Source: Oscillospiraceae bacterium (GTDB lineage Bacteria; Bacillota; Clostridia; Oscillospirales; Oscillospiraceae). From it: a stretch of 64,000 nucleotides of DNA. Within the stretch, counting starts at the first letter, position 1, and each line of letters starts with the position of its first letter. The stretch is taken from assembly GCA_015067795.1 (NCBI GenBank), contig SVLU01000006.1, positions 1-64,000 on the forward strand. Reading direction: 5' to 3'. Shown piece by piece: positions 18,556 to 26,917 of this stretch. Under the pieces are notes generated by a model that saw only the letters and a program-made list of their open reading frames with translations, had not been told where the DNA came from and did not search any database. Both the position numbers and the translations under genes were made by a program.

Positions 18556-18906
18556 CGATATATGTGCTATGCACATTCGAGCGTGTCAAAGAACCCATAT
18601 CTGTCATTCCGAGGAGCGAAGCGACGTGGGAATCTTATTAAAAAAGTTGCGTAAATTTTGTGCTTTTGAATAATTTAGATACTTTTTAAGATTGCCACGA
18701 TCCCTTCGGGATCTCGCAATGACAAATTCTATACTTTTTTGACAGTCTGATATGTGCTTTGCACATTCGATATATTTGCCTTGCGGCAAATTCGATATAA
18801 CCTCATTTTATTCGGTTTCGATATGATATAGCACCCTCTCGTTCCGCAGAACATATCGAGTGTGAAACACATATCAAAGCTCAGAATGAGCTATATCGAC
18901 GGAGAG
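18556..18906. repeat. Array of short hairpins with ATATCGA linkers
   Basis: Small palindromes (TGTGC-tat-GCACA, TGTGC-ttt-GCACA, TTTGCC-ttgc-GGCAAA, GTGT-gaa-ACAC, AGCTCA-gaa-TGAGCT) are joined by TTCGATAT or ATATCGA. The array is interrupted by a MITE-like element at 18602-18724. No protein-coding gene is visible in this stretch. Confidence 0.6.
18602..18724. repeat. TGTCATT-ended MITE-like element, copy 1
   Basis: Ends are TGTCATTCCGAGG and CTCGCAATGACA, inverted. The inner right hairpin is GATCCC-ttc-GGGATC and the left arm carries AGCGAAGCGACGTGGGAATCTT (two blocks AGCGAAGCGA and GGGAATCTT). It sits inside the hairpin array. Confidence 0.8.
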
Positions 18907-18925
18907 TGTCATTGACACTTTCCAA

Positions 18926-20206
18926 TCAGCTAACCTTTACGCCGCCAACAGGACGGATGAACAGAACATGGCAATGTCCTTCACCGAAAACAGCTTCCAT
19001 GGTGGTCTTGAAGGTATCAAGCATATCCAGAGGAACGAAGTTCTGGGTTGTGCCTGCAAAGCCGCCGCCGTGAACACGCCATGCACCCTTGCCCTTGAGA
19101 ATGCTTTCTGCAAGGCACAGTGCCAGGGAGATACCCTGCTCTGCCGGAGCAACGTTTGCATATACGTTCTGAAGATACTTATAGGAGGATTCACCGGACT
19201 GAATTACAGTCTGGAGGAAACCGTCGAAATCATTTTTGCTGAGAGCTTCGATCTCAGCATCAACACGCTTGTTTTCATTAAAGAAATGGATAGCACGGAG
19301 AAGAGCTCTGTCGCCCAGCTTTTCACGGATAAAGGCTGCGTTTCTGAGAACCTCGGTCTCGGTTGTTTCACGGAGTACGGAGCAGCCCAGGAGCTGTGCA
19401 ATACCCTTCATTTCCGCAGGGATAGCTGCGTAGTCATCGGTAAGATCAGCATGGTTGCCGCCTGTGTCAACGATGCAGAGAGCATAGCCTGTCTTTGTGA
19501 AGTCAAAGTCAACCTTTTCAATAACAGGTGCCTGAACATCCTTGAAGTCGATGGAAAGAATACCACCAACAGAAGCTGCCATCTGGTCCAAAAGACCGCA
19601 TGGCTTGCCGAAGTATACATTTTCAGCATACTGGGAATACTTTGCCTGGTCAACAGGGCTTACCTTGCCTTCGTTATAGATTTCACTGAGAATTGTACAA
19701 ACCAGGATCTCAAATGCAGCGGAAGAGGAAATACCGGAGCCCTTGAGAACATTGGATGTGGTGTAGGCATCGAAACCGCCGATCTCATAGCCTTCATCCT
19801 TCAGCTTTGCCGCAACGCCTCTGATAAGAGAAGCGGAGCTGCCAATTTCATTTTCCTTGATGGACAGATCGGAAAGTTCAATGGAGTCCATACTAAAGCC
19901 CTTGGACTTGATGCGGATAATGCCGCTGTCGTTCTTGGCTGCAACTGCAATAACGTCCAGATTTACGCTGCCTGCAAGTACCTTGCCGTTATTGTGGTCG
20001 GTATGATTGCCACCGATTTCAGTACGACCCGGTGCGGAAAACAGACCGATTCCCTGTGGTGTGCCGAATTCCTTGACGAATTCGTCGATTGCTTCGGAAT
20101 ATCTTGCCTTCTGGATTTCAATAGCATCTTCGCCGTAAAGCATTATAAGCTTTTCGTTAAGTTCGCCGTTTGCGAGTCTGTTCTTTAATTCGTTGCTGTT
20201 GTACAT
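18926..20206 (-). CDS. galK: Galactokinase
   Basis: GHMP-family kinase that phosphorylates galactose to galactose-1-phosphate (Leloir pathway). The signature appears as SAPGRTEIGGNHTDHNNG near residue 58, and the GHMP ATP loop as GSGISSSAAFEI near residue 155. At 426 residues it is somewhat longer than E. coli GalK because of an N-terminal ~45-residue lead. No galT or galE is next to it. A promoter with a flanking inverted repeat lies upstream. The long open frame opposite it is a codon-usage shadow. Confidence 0.93.
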   Translation of the reverse strand: MYNSNELKNRLANGELNEKLIMLYGEDAIEIQKARYSEAIDEFVKEFGTPQGIGLFSAPGRTEIGGNHTDHNNGKVLAGSVNLDVIAVAAKNDSGIIRIKSKGFSMDSIELSDLSIKENEIGSSASLIRGVAAKLKDEGYEIGGFDAYTTSNVLKGSGISSSAAFEILVCTILSEIYNEGKVSPVDQAKYSQYAENVYFGKPCGLLDQMAASVGGILSIDFKDVQAPVIEKVDFDFTKTGYALCIVDTGGNHADLTDDYAAIPAEMKGIAQLLGCSVLRETTETEVLRNAAFIREKLGDRALLRAIHFFNENKRVDAEIEALSKNDFDGFLQTVIQSGESSYKYLQNVYANVAPAEQGISLALCLAESILKGKGAWRVHGGGFAGTTQNFVPLDMLDTFKTTMEAVFGEGHCHVLFIRPVGGVKVS

Positions 20207-20253
20207 AATCTCTTATCCTCGTTTCATTTGGTGTGAATGAATGTCTCGGTTTT

Positions 20254-20294
20254 GTACCTTAAATTATTTTAACATAAGGTACATTGATTGACAA
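20254..20294 (-). promoter_or_regulatory. galK promoter with operator-like inverted repeat
   Basis: On the minus strand TTGTCA (20289-20294), 17 nt, TAAAAT (20266-20271). GTACCTTA (20254-20261) and TAAGGTAC (20275-20282) form an 8-bp inverted repeat with centres 21 nt apart, flanking the -10. A further TTAGGTAC half-site lies at 20327-20334. The layout suggests repressor control; the regulator is not in the window. Confidence 0.65.
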
Positions 20295-20349
20295 TATTTA
20301 AAATGGATTTTGAACCATTTTTCGCATTAGGTACGTGCAAAATAAAAAC

Positions 20350-20382
20350 GCAAAAAGGGCACGACAACGCACCCCTTTTTGC
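20350..20382 (-). terminator. Hairpin upstream of the galK promoter
   Basis: GCAAAAAGGG and CCCTTTTTGC pair; the minus strand continues with GTTTTTATT. It would stop transcripts arriving from the restriction-modification island. Confidence 0.65.
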
Positions 20383-20725
20383 CTCAATATTCAATTATTT
20401 ATCGAATATACCATTCCATCAAAAACGGAGTAATGAACCCCAATCATGTTCAGGATTATAAAACCTGAAATGCACAAAATCAGACAGGAACGGCTTGTTT
20501 TTCTGTATTTTCTTCCATTTTTCGTTCTTTTCTTGTCTGTTTAGAGTTTACTACACAAGTACCCGTATGTCAACAATTTTCGCTTCAAAAAGCCATTGTA
20601 AAAGTGACGAAAATTTTCTCCGTTAAAGTGCCGAAAAACCTTTGTTCATTCTGACAATTCAGCACATGGTACATTGACGAAAACATTTTGTGCATATTGG
20701 GAATTATAACCGTTACTATCAAATC
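20383..20725. other. Intergenic stretch without a recognised feature
   Basis: A/T-rich sequence between the restriction-modification island and galK. I see no open frame with a ribosome site, no clear promoter and none of the repeat families found elsewhere here. Confidence 0.5.
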
Positions 20726-21472
20726 TCATTTTCTGAAAACAAATAAATATTCATGTGCAATCAACAAAAAATTGTATTTCACACTACTTGTTTTCCAATA
20801 GCCTGTTGCCTTGCAGTTATGCTGTTCTTTGATTATTAATTCTTTTAACTTAAAACCTGCATCCTCAAAAATACGCATCACCTCAAAGGACATTGGTATC
20901 ATATGCCCCTTTTGACGAGTGTCGCCCATAAGCACAGCACAGAACTTATCTTTTTTGAGAACACGGTAGCTCTCCGCCGCAACCTTTTTCATTTCTTCCA
21001 AAAAATCCTTTACCTTTAACAAAGACAAATCTTCTGGAACATCCTCACTGTACTTAATTATATCTGCATACGGAGGATGAGTGCAAATTAAATCAACACT
21101 GTTATCAGGCACAAAGTCAAGATTTCTCGCATCACCCTTATGAATATATACTTTACCGTTTGCTCCCTCGTGTTCAAACGCAGTTTTCTCTTTGCATCGT
21201 GCAAGAGCAACATCATTTACATCAACACCAAGGATATTACGATTAAGCAATTTTGCTTCAACAAGGGTTGTTCCTCCACCTGCAAACTGATCAAGAACTA
21301 AATCGTTTTCTTTAGAATAACGGAGCAAAATATTTCGTGGAATATACGGTGACCAATTACCACGCCATTTTGCATCATGTGTTGCCCAATCTCCTCTTTT
21401 TGGGAAAGACCAATGCGTGGTCATTTCTAACTCAAAATCTTCCGGCTCCCACTTAGTTATCTTTTTAGCCAT
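20726..21472 (-). CDS. DNA methyltransferase of the restriction island (N4/N6 amino-type)
   Basis: 248 residues. Motif I reads DQFAGGGTTLVEA (near residue 61) and the catalytic motif IV reads HPPYAD (near residue 131), an HPPY variant of (D/S)PP(Y/W). Motif I precedes motif IV, unlike typical beta-class enzymes such as DpnA. The N-terminal GDWATHDAKWRGNWSPYIPR block is shared by a family of site-specific DNA methylases. The start overlaps the endonuclease stop. It probably gives a second, perhaps single-strand or non-GATC, protection; specificity is not readable. Confidence 0.8.
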   Translation of the reverse strand: MAKKITKWEPEDFELEMTTHWSFPKRGDWATHDAKWRGNWSPYIPRNILLRYSKENDLVLDQFAGGGTTLVEAKLLNRNILGVDVNDVALARCKEKTAFEHEGANGKVYIHKGDARNLDFVPDNSVDLICTHPPYADIIKYSEDVPEDLSLLKVKDFLEEMKKVAAESYRVLKKDKFCAVLMGDTRQKGHMIPMSFEVMRIFEDAGFKLKELIIKEQHNCKATGYWKTSSVKYNFLLIAHEYLFVFRK

Positions 21473-22350
21473 TACTTAATAACCTCGCTTATAATACCAT
21501 CTTCCAAGTCCTTGATATTATAGATGTGCTGCATAATGTCAAAAGTTTCTTCAAGGTTATTGCGAGCACTTGTCCATCCCTTACCATCGGTAAACCAAAC
21601 AAATGTAAAACCATCTATTGTATCTGTTTCCAACGCTAATGTTTTATAACTTCTTGCCGTTTCGTTGAGTTTACTGCCACTACTACCATAAAAGTTAGTT
21701 TCAATACCATAAATCATATTAGAGGTCTTGAGCACAAAATCGAAACGCTTTTCCATTTTGCCTTGATTAGAAATGGCGGATAAGTCTATGTTCCACTTAT
21801 CTGTAATTTGGTGAATATACATTTCTTTAAAATAGTTGACGCCTTTGACAAAACCTGATTTTTGAATAAAACTCTCAACCAAATCCTCCATAAGGTGACC
21901 ACCTCGATTTTTACGACCATTGGAATCAAGACCTGTTTCAACACCCGTTGCATAGTCAACCAAATTGTTCACAATATGATTTTCCAACAAATCAAACAAT
22001 CCAGTTTCACGCATAAAATATTTGTATCTCTCGTAATGAGCGTGACTATTTGGCGGATATTTTCCGAAGTCAAATTGGAACAAATACCCGCCATTTTCAT
22101 CCTGACAATATATTTCATTCGCTCGAACTGCCAAAAGCAGAGGGATACACTTTAATACTTCGGGATATTTTCTCATCAAATTCTCAAAATCAGCCTCGAT
22201 GTTTTTAGAGCCGATGAGCGAATTTAAGATATTAAGTTCAACCTTGATGCCATCCACATTCCTGTGAACCTTTTCAAAGTCTATGTAATAGCCATAGTCT
22301 GCAATACTATCACGAAAACCTGACATCCAAGCGTTAAAATCTCTACTCAT
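21472..22350 (-). CDS. DpnII-family type II restriction endonuclease
   Basis: 292 residues, the family's usual size. GGHLMEDLVESF and ETNFYGSSGSKLNETARSY are hallmarks of the DpnII/MboI group, which cuts unmethylated GATC; FVWFTDGKGW follows. It stands between a Dam-type and a second methylase, as in the pneumococcal DpnII locus, so GATC specificity is likely. The start is 2 nt from the end of the preceding small gene. The A/T-richer, less-biased codons differ from housekeeping neighbours, consistent with transfer. Confidence 0.9.
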   Translation of the reverse strand: MSRDFNAWMSGFRDSIADYGYYIDFEKVHRNVDGIKVELNILNSLIGSKNIEADFENLMRKYPEVLKCIPLLLAVRANEIYCQDENGGYLFQFDFGKYPPNSHAHYERYKYFMRETGLFDLLENHIVNNLVDYATGVETGLDSNGRKNRGGHLMEDLVESFIQKSGFVKGVNYFKEMYIHQITDKWNIDLSAISNQGKMEKRFDFVLKTSNMIYGIETNFYGSSGSKLNETARSYKTLALETDTIDGFTFVWFTDGKGWTSARNNLEETFDIMQHIYNIKDLEDGIISEVIK

Positions 22351-22352
22351 AA

Positions 22353-22535
22353 TTAGTCATCCTTTACTTTGCAAGGTTCTCCAGCTCTACACCGAGCACT
22401 TCTGCATTTTCTACAATATGATTGGGGAATGGTTTTCTCGTCAGGAATTCTCCATCCGAAAAGTTCTTCAATTTCGTCAATTCCATACGCAGTTTTTCCG
22501 CAGCAAGGACATTCAGCTTTAATTGTGTAAGGCAC
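22353..22535 (-). CDS. Small zinc-ribbon protein in the restriction island
   Basis: 60 residues starting at a GTG behind AAAGGAGG. Cysteine pairs CPCC near the N-terminus and CRKC...C near the C-terminus suggest one Zn site. It lies between the Dam-type methylase and the endonuclease with 2- and 14-nt gaps, so it is part of the operon. A controller, adaptor or folding role is possible; nothing proves it. Confidence 0.75.
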   Translation of the reverse strand: MPYTIKAECPCCGKTAYGIDEIEELFGWRIPDEKTIPQSYCRKCRSARCRAGEPCKVKDD

Positions 22536-22549
22536 TATATTTCCTCCTT

Positions 22550-23620
22550 TTAATAATTGGATATTAATAATTCTTTGATTTTTCCTCTTGCTTCACTATT
22601 GCAGTTAATCATACGTGTTGCTTCAACTCGTTTGATTTTATGAGCAGCGTAAATATTGTCAAAAAAATCATCTTCTATATTTGAGTTCTTCGGATCGGAA
22701 TTGCTGACAACAATCTTCGCACCTTTTCTGTGCATTTCATCCACAAACCTTGCAAGCTCAATCTGTTCTTCGTCATTAAATAAGTTTTCGGTATATGCGG
22801 TGAAGCTTGCTGTGTCGGTAATTGGTCTGTAAGGCGGATCAAAATAAACAAATGTTTTTTCGTCAATATAGTCAGCCGACTCTCTGTAATCTCCGCATAC
22901 AATAGTAACTCTCTGCAACTTTTCAGATACTGCTCTAAGATTATTTTCATCACAAATCAAAGGCTTTTTATATGCTCCCATCGGAACATTAAACAATCCT
23001 TTTTTATTTACTCGGAACAGACCATTGAAACAAGTTTTATTTAAGAATATCATCAATGCCGCTTTTTCAATACTGATGTTCTCGTTTCCGTTGACCTTTA
23101 AATCATTAAAACGCTCACGCTTTTCTATATAATATGCTTTGCGATTATCCGTATCCAACGGAATAAAATCGTTCTGCATAGCGCAAAGCATTTCAATCAA
23201 AGCATCAATAGTATCACGGATAATGCGATAAGTATTGATAAGTTCGGCATTAATGTCACTGATATAAACTTCTTCTAAATCATATTTGCTGAGTATGTCA
23301 AATAAAACAGCGCCGCCACCAACGAATGGCTCAGCATATTTTGTAATATGACCGTCAGCAAAAGGATAATAGCGTTCAATTTCCTTAAGGAGCTGACCTT
23401 TACCACCTGCCCATTTCAAAAAAGGCTTGACTGCTCTCTCCTCGCTTTTATTATAACGAGTGCTTCTTGCATCAACAGGCTTTTTCGCAGTAGTAGGTAT
23501 TATCCACATATTTCCGACCATAGTTGCTTCCGCAATTCTTTGTTCAGAACAAAGAACCGCCACTCTTCTTTGGGAAATCCCCCATTTGTCAGCGGCTTCT
23601 CTAGCGGACATAAATTCCAT
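22550..23620 (-). CDS. HTH-fused DNA adenine methylase (Dam/DpnM type)
   Basis: First gene of the island, 356 residues from ATG 23620, chosen because AGGAGGG lies eight nt upstream. Residues ~4-45 form an excisionase/MerR-like HTH (SAREAADKWGISQRRV). A linker leads to an alpha-class Dam domain: motif I FLKWAGGKGQLL (near 67), EPFVGGGAVLFD, and the catalytic DPPY (near residue 257). It methylates adenine, most likely in GATC, protecting against the adjacent DpnII-type enzyme. The HTH could bind its own promoter and time expression, as C proteins do. Stand-alone Dam is about 270-280 residues, so this is a genuine fusion. Confidence 0.92.
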   Translation of the reverse strand: MEFMSAREAADKWGISQRRVAVLCSEQRIAEATMVGNMWIIPTTAKKPVDARSTRYNKSEERAVKPFLKWAGGKGQLLKEIERYYPFADGHITKYAEPFVGGGAVLFDILSKYDLEEVYISDINAELINTYRIIRDTIDALIEMLCAMQNDFIPLDTDNRKAYYIEKRERFNDLKVNGNENISIEKAALMIFLNKTCFNGLFRVNKKGLFNVPMGAYKKPLICDENNLRAVSEKLQRVTIVCGDYRESADYIDEKTFVYFDPPYRPITDTASFTAYTENLFNDEEQIELARFVDEMHRKGAKIVVSNSDPKNSNIEDDFFDNIYAAHKIKRVEATRMINCNSEARGKIKELLISNY

Positions 23621-23660
23621 AATCATACCCTCCTGCATTTATATCAACCACTTATATGTT

Positions 23661-23689
23661 ATTATATTCTAATCCTAGAACAATAGCAA
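23661..23689 (-). promoter_or_regulatory. Promoter of the restriction-modification operon
   Basis: Minus strand TTGCTA (23684-23689), 17 nt, TATAAT (23661-23666). The leader would be about 30 nt. It is the likely binding region if the HTH-Dam protein autoregulates. Confidence 0.6.
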
Positions 23690-23741
23690 TATCATTTTTA
23701 AACAAGTATAACATTTTCTTGCAATAAACGGCATAATTATC

Positions 23742-24326
23742 CTATATCCAATCCGGCATGGCTTCAAACCGTCTTTCCTCCCCTTTATAGGGGAATGTGA
23801 TACAGCAGGAAAACAGCTTAGGTGCTGTTGCTTTATCCCGGGAGCCGTATTTATGGTCGCCCATTAGCGGATAGCCCCTGCTTGCAAACTGCACCCTTAT
23901 CTGATGACTTCTTCCTGTATGAAGCCGGATGCGAACTCGAGAAATTTCTCCTGCTGTAAGGCGCTTAAATTCCAGTCGTGCCGGCTTAACGCCTCCTCGC
24001 ATACGCTTCACCACAAATACCTTGTTTTTGCGGCTGTCCTTCCAGAGAAGGTCCTCCCAATCTCCCTCTTCGGGAGGAGTACCGTGAACTGCCGCAACAT
24101 ATTCCTTAACCATTTTCCCCTCTTGTATGAGCCTTGACAGCATGGCTGCCGCTGATTTGGTTCGGGCATAGACCATAACGCCACCCACATTTTTATCAAG
24201 GCGGTGGACAGTATAGATTTCTCCGGATAATTCGGCCCTTAAAGCGGCGGGAACTTCCAATTCGGAATCCATGCCCACCGGTTTTATGCACACAACAATA
24301 TCTCTATCTGAATACAATATTTCCAT
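23742..24326 (-). CDS. RluA-family pseudouridine synthase
   Basis: 194 residues. The catalytic Asp is D44 in VHRLDKNVGGVMVYA. RIRLHTGRSHQIRVQ and the C-terminal ISCITFPYKG-like end (here FSCCITFPYKG) fit the RluA/RluC/RluD group. It lacks an S4 domain and is short, like RluA/TruC-type enzymes. It converts a uridine in rRNA or tRNA to pseudouridine; the target site cannot be told from the sequence. Confidence 0.88.
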   Translation of the reverse strand: MEILYSDRDIVVCIKPVGMDSELEVPAALRAELSGEIYTVHRLDKNVGGVMVYARTKSAAAMLSRLIQEGKMVKEYVAAVHGTPPEEGDWEDLLWKDSRKNKVFVVKRMRGGVKPARLEFKRLTAGEISRVRIRLHTGRSHQIRVQFASRGYPLMGDHKYGSRDKATAPKLFSCCITFPYKGEERRFEAMPDWI

Positions 24327-24424
24327 TGCAATTCTCCTGTTTGGTGAGTAACTTATTTATAGTTTATCAGAAAATTTGGAATTGTCCACGAAGAAAATGC
24401 ACATTTTTAATATACTTACTTTTT

Positions 24425-24645
24425 TGCCTGCACGGCGAGCGCTTACTTTCTGACGAAAGAAAGTAAGCAAAGTTCGCCAAAGAGAAACCACTCTCTGGTC
24501 GTGGTTTCTCTTTGGAAACTTTTCCCTCATAAAATACTCTAAGCACCTGATTTTTCTGCCATCAAAACCGATTGGAGCAGACTTTAATTGTCTGTGCCTC
24601 ACCACCGATTGGACGCTTTCTGCGGTGATTATTTTAGTCTTATGC
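24425..24645. repeat. Composite intergenic repeat, copy 2
   Basis: GCCTGCACGGCGAGCGC, a CTTTCTGACGAAAGAAAG hairpin and AAAGTTCG, then a GAAACCAC/GTGGTTTC hairpin, then TTAATTGTCTGTGCCTCAC and TGGACGCTTTCTGCGGTG. It fills most of the gap between the pseudouridine synthase and the ABC exporter; no gene is seen there. Confidence 0.7.
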
Positions 24646-24684
24646 CACTAACTATTTTTCTGCAACGCAGAAAACCCCTGTGAC

Positions 24685-24712
24685 TTGCAAGCTTTCCAAA
24701 AGTATGTATAAT
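24685..24712 (+). promoter_or_regulatory. Promoter of the ABC exporter
   Basis: TTGCAA (24685-24690), 16 nt, TATAAT (24707-24712), about 25 nt before the ribosome site AGGAGG. Confidence 0.65.
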
Positions 24713-24739
24713 AATATATGAGAAAAGGAGGCGAGTATC

Positions 24740-26494
24740 ATGACAACAAAGGATTATCAGAAAAAAAGTCCTCTGATGATTTTTTTAAGCTATTTCGGAA
24801 AACACAAAAAGATATTCGCACTTGATGTGAGCTGTGCCGTTCTGATTGCGGCGATAGATCTGGCATTTCCTCTGATAACACGAAGTGCGTTATACGATAT
24901 GCTGCCGAACGAAATGTACAAAACCTTCTTCACCGTAATGGCGGTGATAATTCTGACCTACATTCTTCGTGCGGCACTTAATTATGTGGTCTGTTTCTGG
25001 GGTCATACCTTCGGCATACGGGTTGAGGCCGACATTCGTGCTGACCTTTTCCGCCATATGCAGGAGCTTAGCTTCGATTACTACGACCGCAACCGTACAG
25101 GTCAGCTCATGAGTCGTCTTACCGCTGATCTCTTTGAGCTTACGGAGCTTGCCCATCACGGTCCTGAGGATCTTCTGACCTCAGCCATAACCATAATTGG
25201 CGCTCTTATAGTAATGGGCACGATCAAATGGGAGCTTGCGGTGGTCGTGGCTGTAACCATCCCTGTTTTCCTTGTCGTTGTGATGCTCATGCGAAAGAGT
25301 ATGAGCAGAGCATCCAAGCTGACAAAAGAGAAAACAGGTCACATCAACACCGAGATCGAATCCAGTCTTTCCGGTATCCGCACAGCCAAGGCTTACGCCA
25401 ACGAGGATATCGAAACAAACAGATTTGCCGCCGCAAATGAGCAGTTCAAAACCTCAAAGCGTCAATTTCACAAGGCAATGGGCAGGTTCACAAGCTCTAT
25501 GGAGTTTTTCCTCACCAGCCTTAATGTGATCGTGATAGCCGTGGGTGGTTATCTTATCATGCGGGATGAAATGGATTACCGGGATCTTATCACCTTTACG
25601 CTTTATATCGCCACCTTCGTCACACCAATGCGTAAGCTTGCAAGCTTCTCTGAATTGTTTGCCAACGGATTTGCCGGTCTTAACCGTTTTGTGGAGGTAA
25701 TGAGAACAGAGCCTACCGTCCAGGATAAGCCCGACGCAAAGCCGCTGAAAGCCGTCAAAGGTGCAATAACCGTAAAGAATGTTTCCTTTGCCTACGACGG
25801 TGATCTGGATGTACTCCATGACGTGAGCTTAAAGGTCACTCCCGGTGAAACCTTAGCTATCGTAGGGCCTTCCGGCGGTGGTAAAACCACCCTTTGTCAG
25901 CTTATTCCCCGATTTTATGACGTATCCTCAGGTTCCATCAGTATTGACGGCAGGGATATTCGGGATGTAACTCAGCGTTCCATCCATGAAAATATAGGCA
26001 TAGTTCAGCAGGATGTTTTCCTTTTTGCCGACACTATCTACGAGAATATTCGCTACGGTAAACCCGATGCCACCGAGGAAGAGGTCATCGAAGCCGCTAA
26101 AAAAGCAGAGCTTTATGAGGACATCCTTGCCATGCCCGATGGCTTCAACACCTATGTTGGTGAGCGTGGTACGCTTCTTTCCGGCGGTCAGAAACAGCGT
26201 GTCTCCATTGCCCGCATTTTCCTCAAAAATCCGCCTATCCTGATTTTGGACGAAGCTACCTCAGCGCTGGATTCCGTTACGGAAGCTAAAATCCAGAAGG
26301 CATTCGATGCTCTCGCCAAAGGACGAACAACACTTATCATCGCCCACCGCTTGTCCACCATTCGCTCCGCCGACAGGATAATCTCCATTGCCGATGGCTA
26401 CGTTACCGAAAGCGGTACTCACGATGAGCTTGTCAACGCAGGCGGTATCTACGCCAAGCTTTATAAAACCCAAAACACAGCGACTATCGAATAG
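24740..26494 (+). CDS. ABC exporter, fused membrane and ATPase domains
   Basis: 584 residues: an N-terminal six-helix membrane domain (about 20-310) and a C-terminal ATPase. Walker A is GPSGGGKTTL (near 375), the signature is LLSGGQKQRVSIA, Walker B is ILILDEATSALD, and the H-loop is IIAHRLS. It works as a dimer exporting a lipid, peptide or drug-like compound; the substrate is not readable. AAAGGAGG is well placed. It is a single-gene transcript with its own terminator. Confidence 0.93.
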   Translation: MTTKDYQKKSPLMIFLSYFGKHKKIFALDVSCAVLIAAIDLAFPLITRSALYDMLPNEMYKTFFTVMAVIILTYILRAALNYVVCFWGHTFGIRVEADIRADLFRHMQELSFDYYDRNRTGQLMSRLTADLFELTELAHHGPEDLLTSAITIIGALIVMGTIKWELAVVVAVTIPVFLVVVMLMRKSMSRASKLTKEKTGHINTEIESSLSGIRTAKAYANEDIETNRFAAANEQFKTSKRQFHKAMGRFTSSMEFFLTSLNVIVIAVGGYLIMRDEMDYRDLITFTLYIATFVTPMRKLASFSELFANGFAGLNRFVEVMRTEPTVQDKPDAKPLKAVKGAITVKNVSFAYDGDLDVLHDVSLKVTPGETLAIVGPSGGGKTTLCQLIPRFYDVSSGSISIDGRDIRDVTQRSIHENIGIVQQDVFLFADTIYENIRYGKPDATEEEVIEAAKKAELYEDILAMPDGFNTYVGERGTLLSGGQKQRVSIARIFLKNPPILILDEATSALDSVTEAKIQKAFDALAKGRTTLIIAHRLSTIRSADRIISIADGYVTESGTHDELVNAGGIYAKLYKTQNTATIE

Positions 26495-26513
26495 AAGCAC
26501 AGAAATACACAAA

Positions 26514-26540
26514 AACCTCCCTCATCACCAGAGGGAGGTT
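26514..26540 (+). terminator. Terminator of the ABC exporter
   Basis: AACCTCCCTC-atcacca-GAGGGAGGTT, a 10-bp perfect stem 19 nt after the stop codon. Confidence 0.75.
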
Positions 26541-26627
26541 TCTCAGTCTGTCAAACAGTACACTTTTCAGTAAACTCACAATACGAACAGTTTTCGCTAC
26601 GTATGATGTGTTATTATTGCCGCTGTG

Positions 26628-26850
26628 TCGCCTACGCGGCGGGCGGCTGCTTTCCGTCGGTGGAAAGGAACCAAAGACCGTTTAAAGGGAACCGCACTTT
26701 GGGTGTGGTTCCCCTTAAAAATCCCCTCCGCTACAATCATACTCACAGCTTCTCTTTTCCTGCGGAAACAGATTTTAATTGTCTGTGCCTCACCATCGCT
26801 TGGACGCTTTCTGCGGTAGTAGTTTTAATCTTTAGCCACTCAACTTGCCC
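26628..26850. repeat. Composite intergenic repeat, copy 3
   Basis: GCCTACGCGGCGGGCGGC, then a diverged GCTTTCCGTCGGTGGAAAG hairpin, GGGAACCGCAC/GTGTGGTTCCC, and the tail TTAATTGTCTGTGCCTCACC plus TGGACGCTTTCTGCGGTAG. The 26495-27272 region is made of repeats; frames across it look like translated repeats. Confidence 0.7.
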
Positions 26851-26866
26851 GCACTTCCGGCCTCTC

Positions 26867-26895
26867 CGTAGGGACACCCGTCCTCGGGTGTCCGC
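26867..26895. repeat. Single REP, stem type E
   Basis: CGTAGGG head followed by GGACACCC-gtcctc-GGGTGTCC. It sits 17 nt after composite repeat copy 3. Confidence 0.7.
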
Positions 26896-26917
26896 AGGTT
26901 GTCGAAATCTCCCTCCT

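Noticed and set aside
18968..20188. 406-codon open frame on the strand opposite galK
   Set aside because: Exact antisense of a well-supported galactokinase; codon bias keeps the reverse frame open. Similar antisense frames opposite valS, pckG, the DUF1846 gene and the AICAR transformylase were rejected for the same reason.
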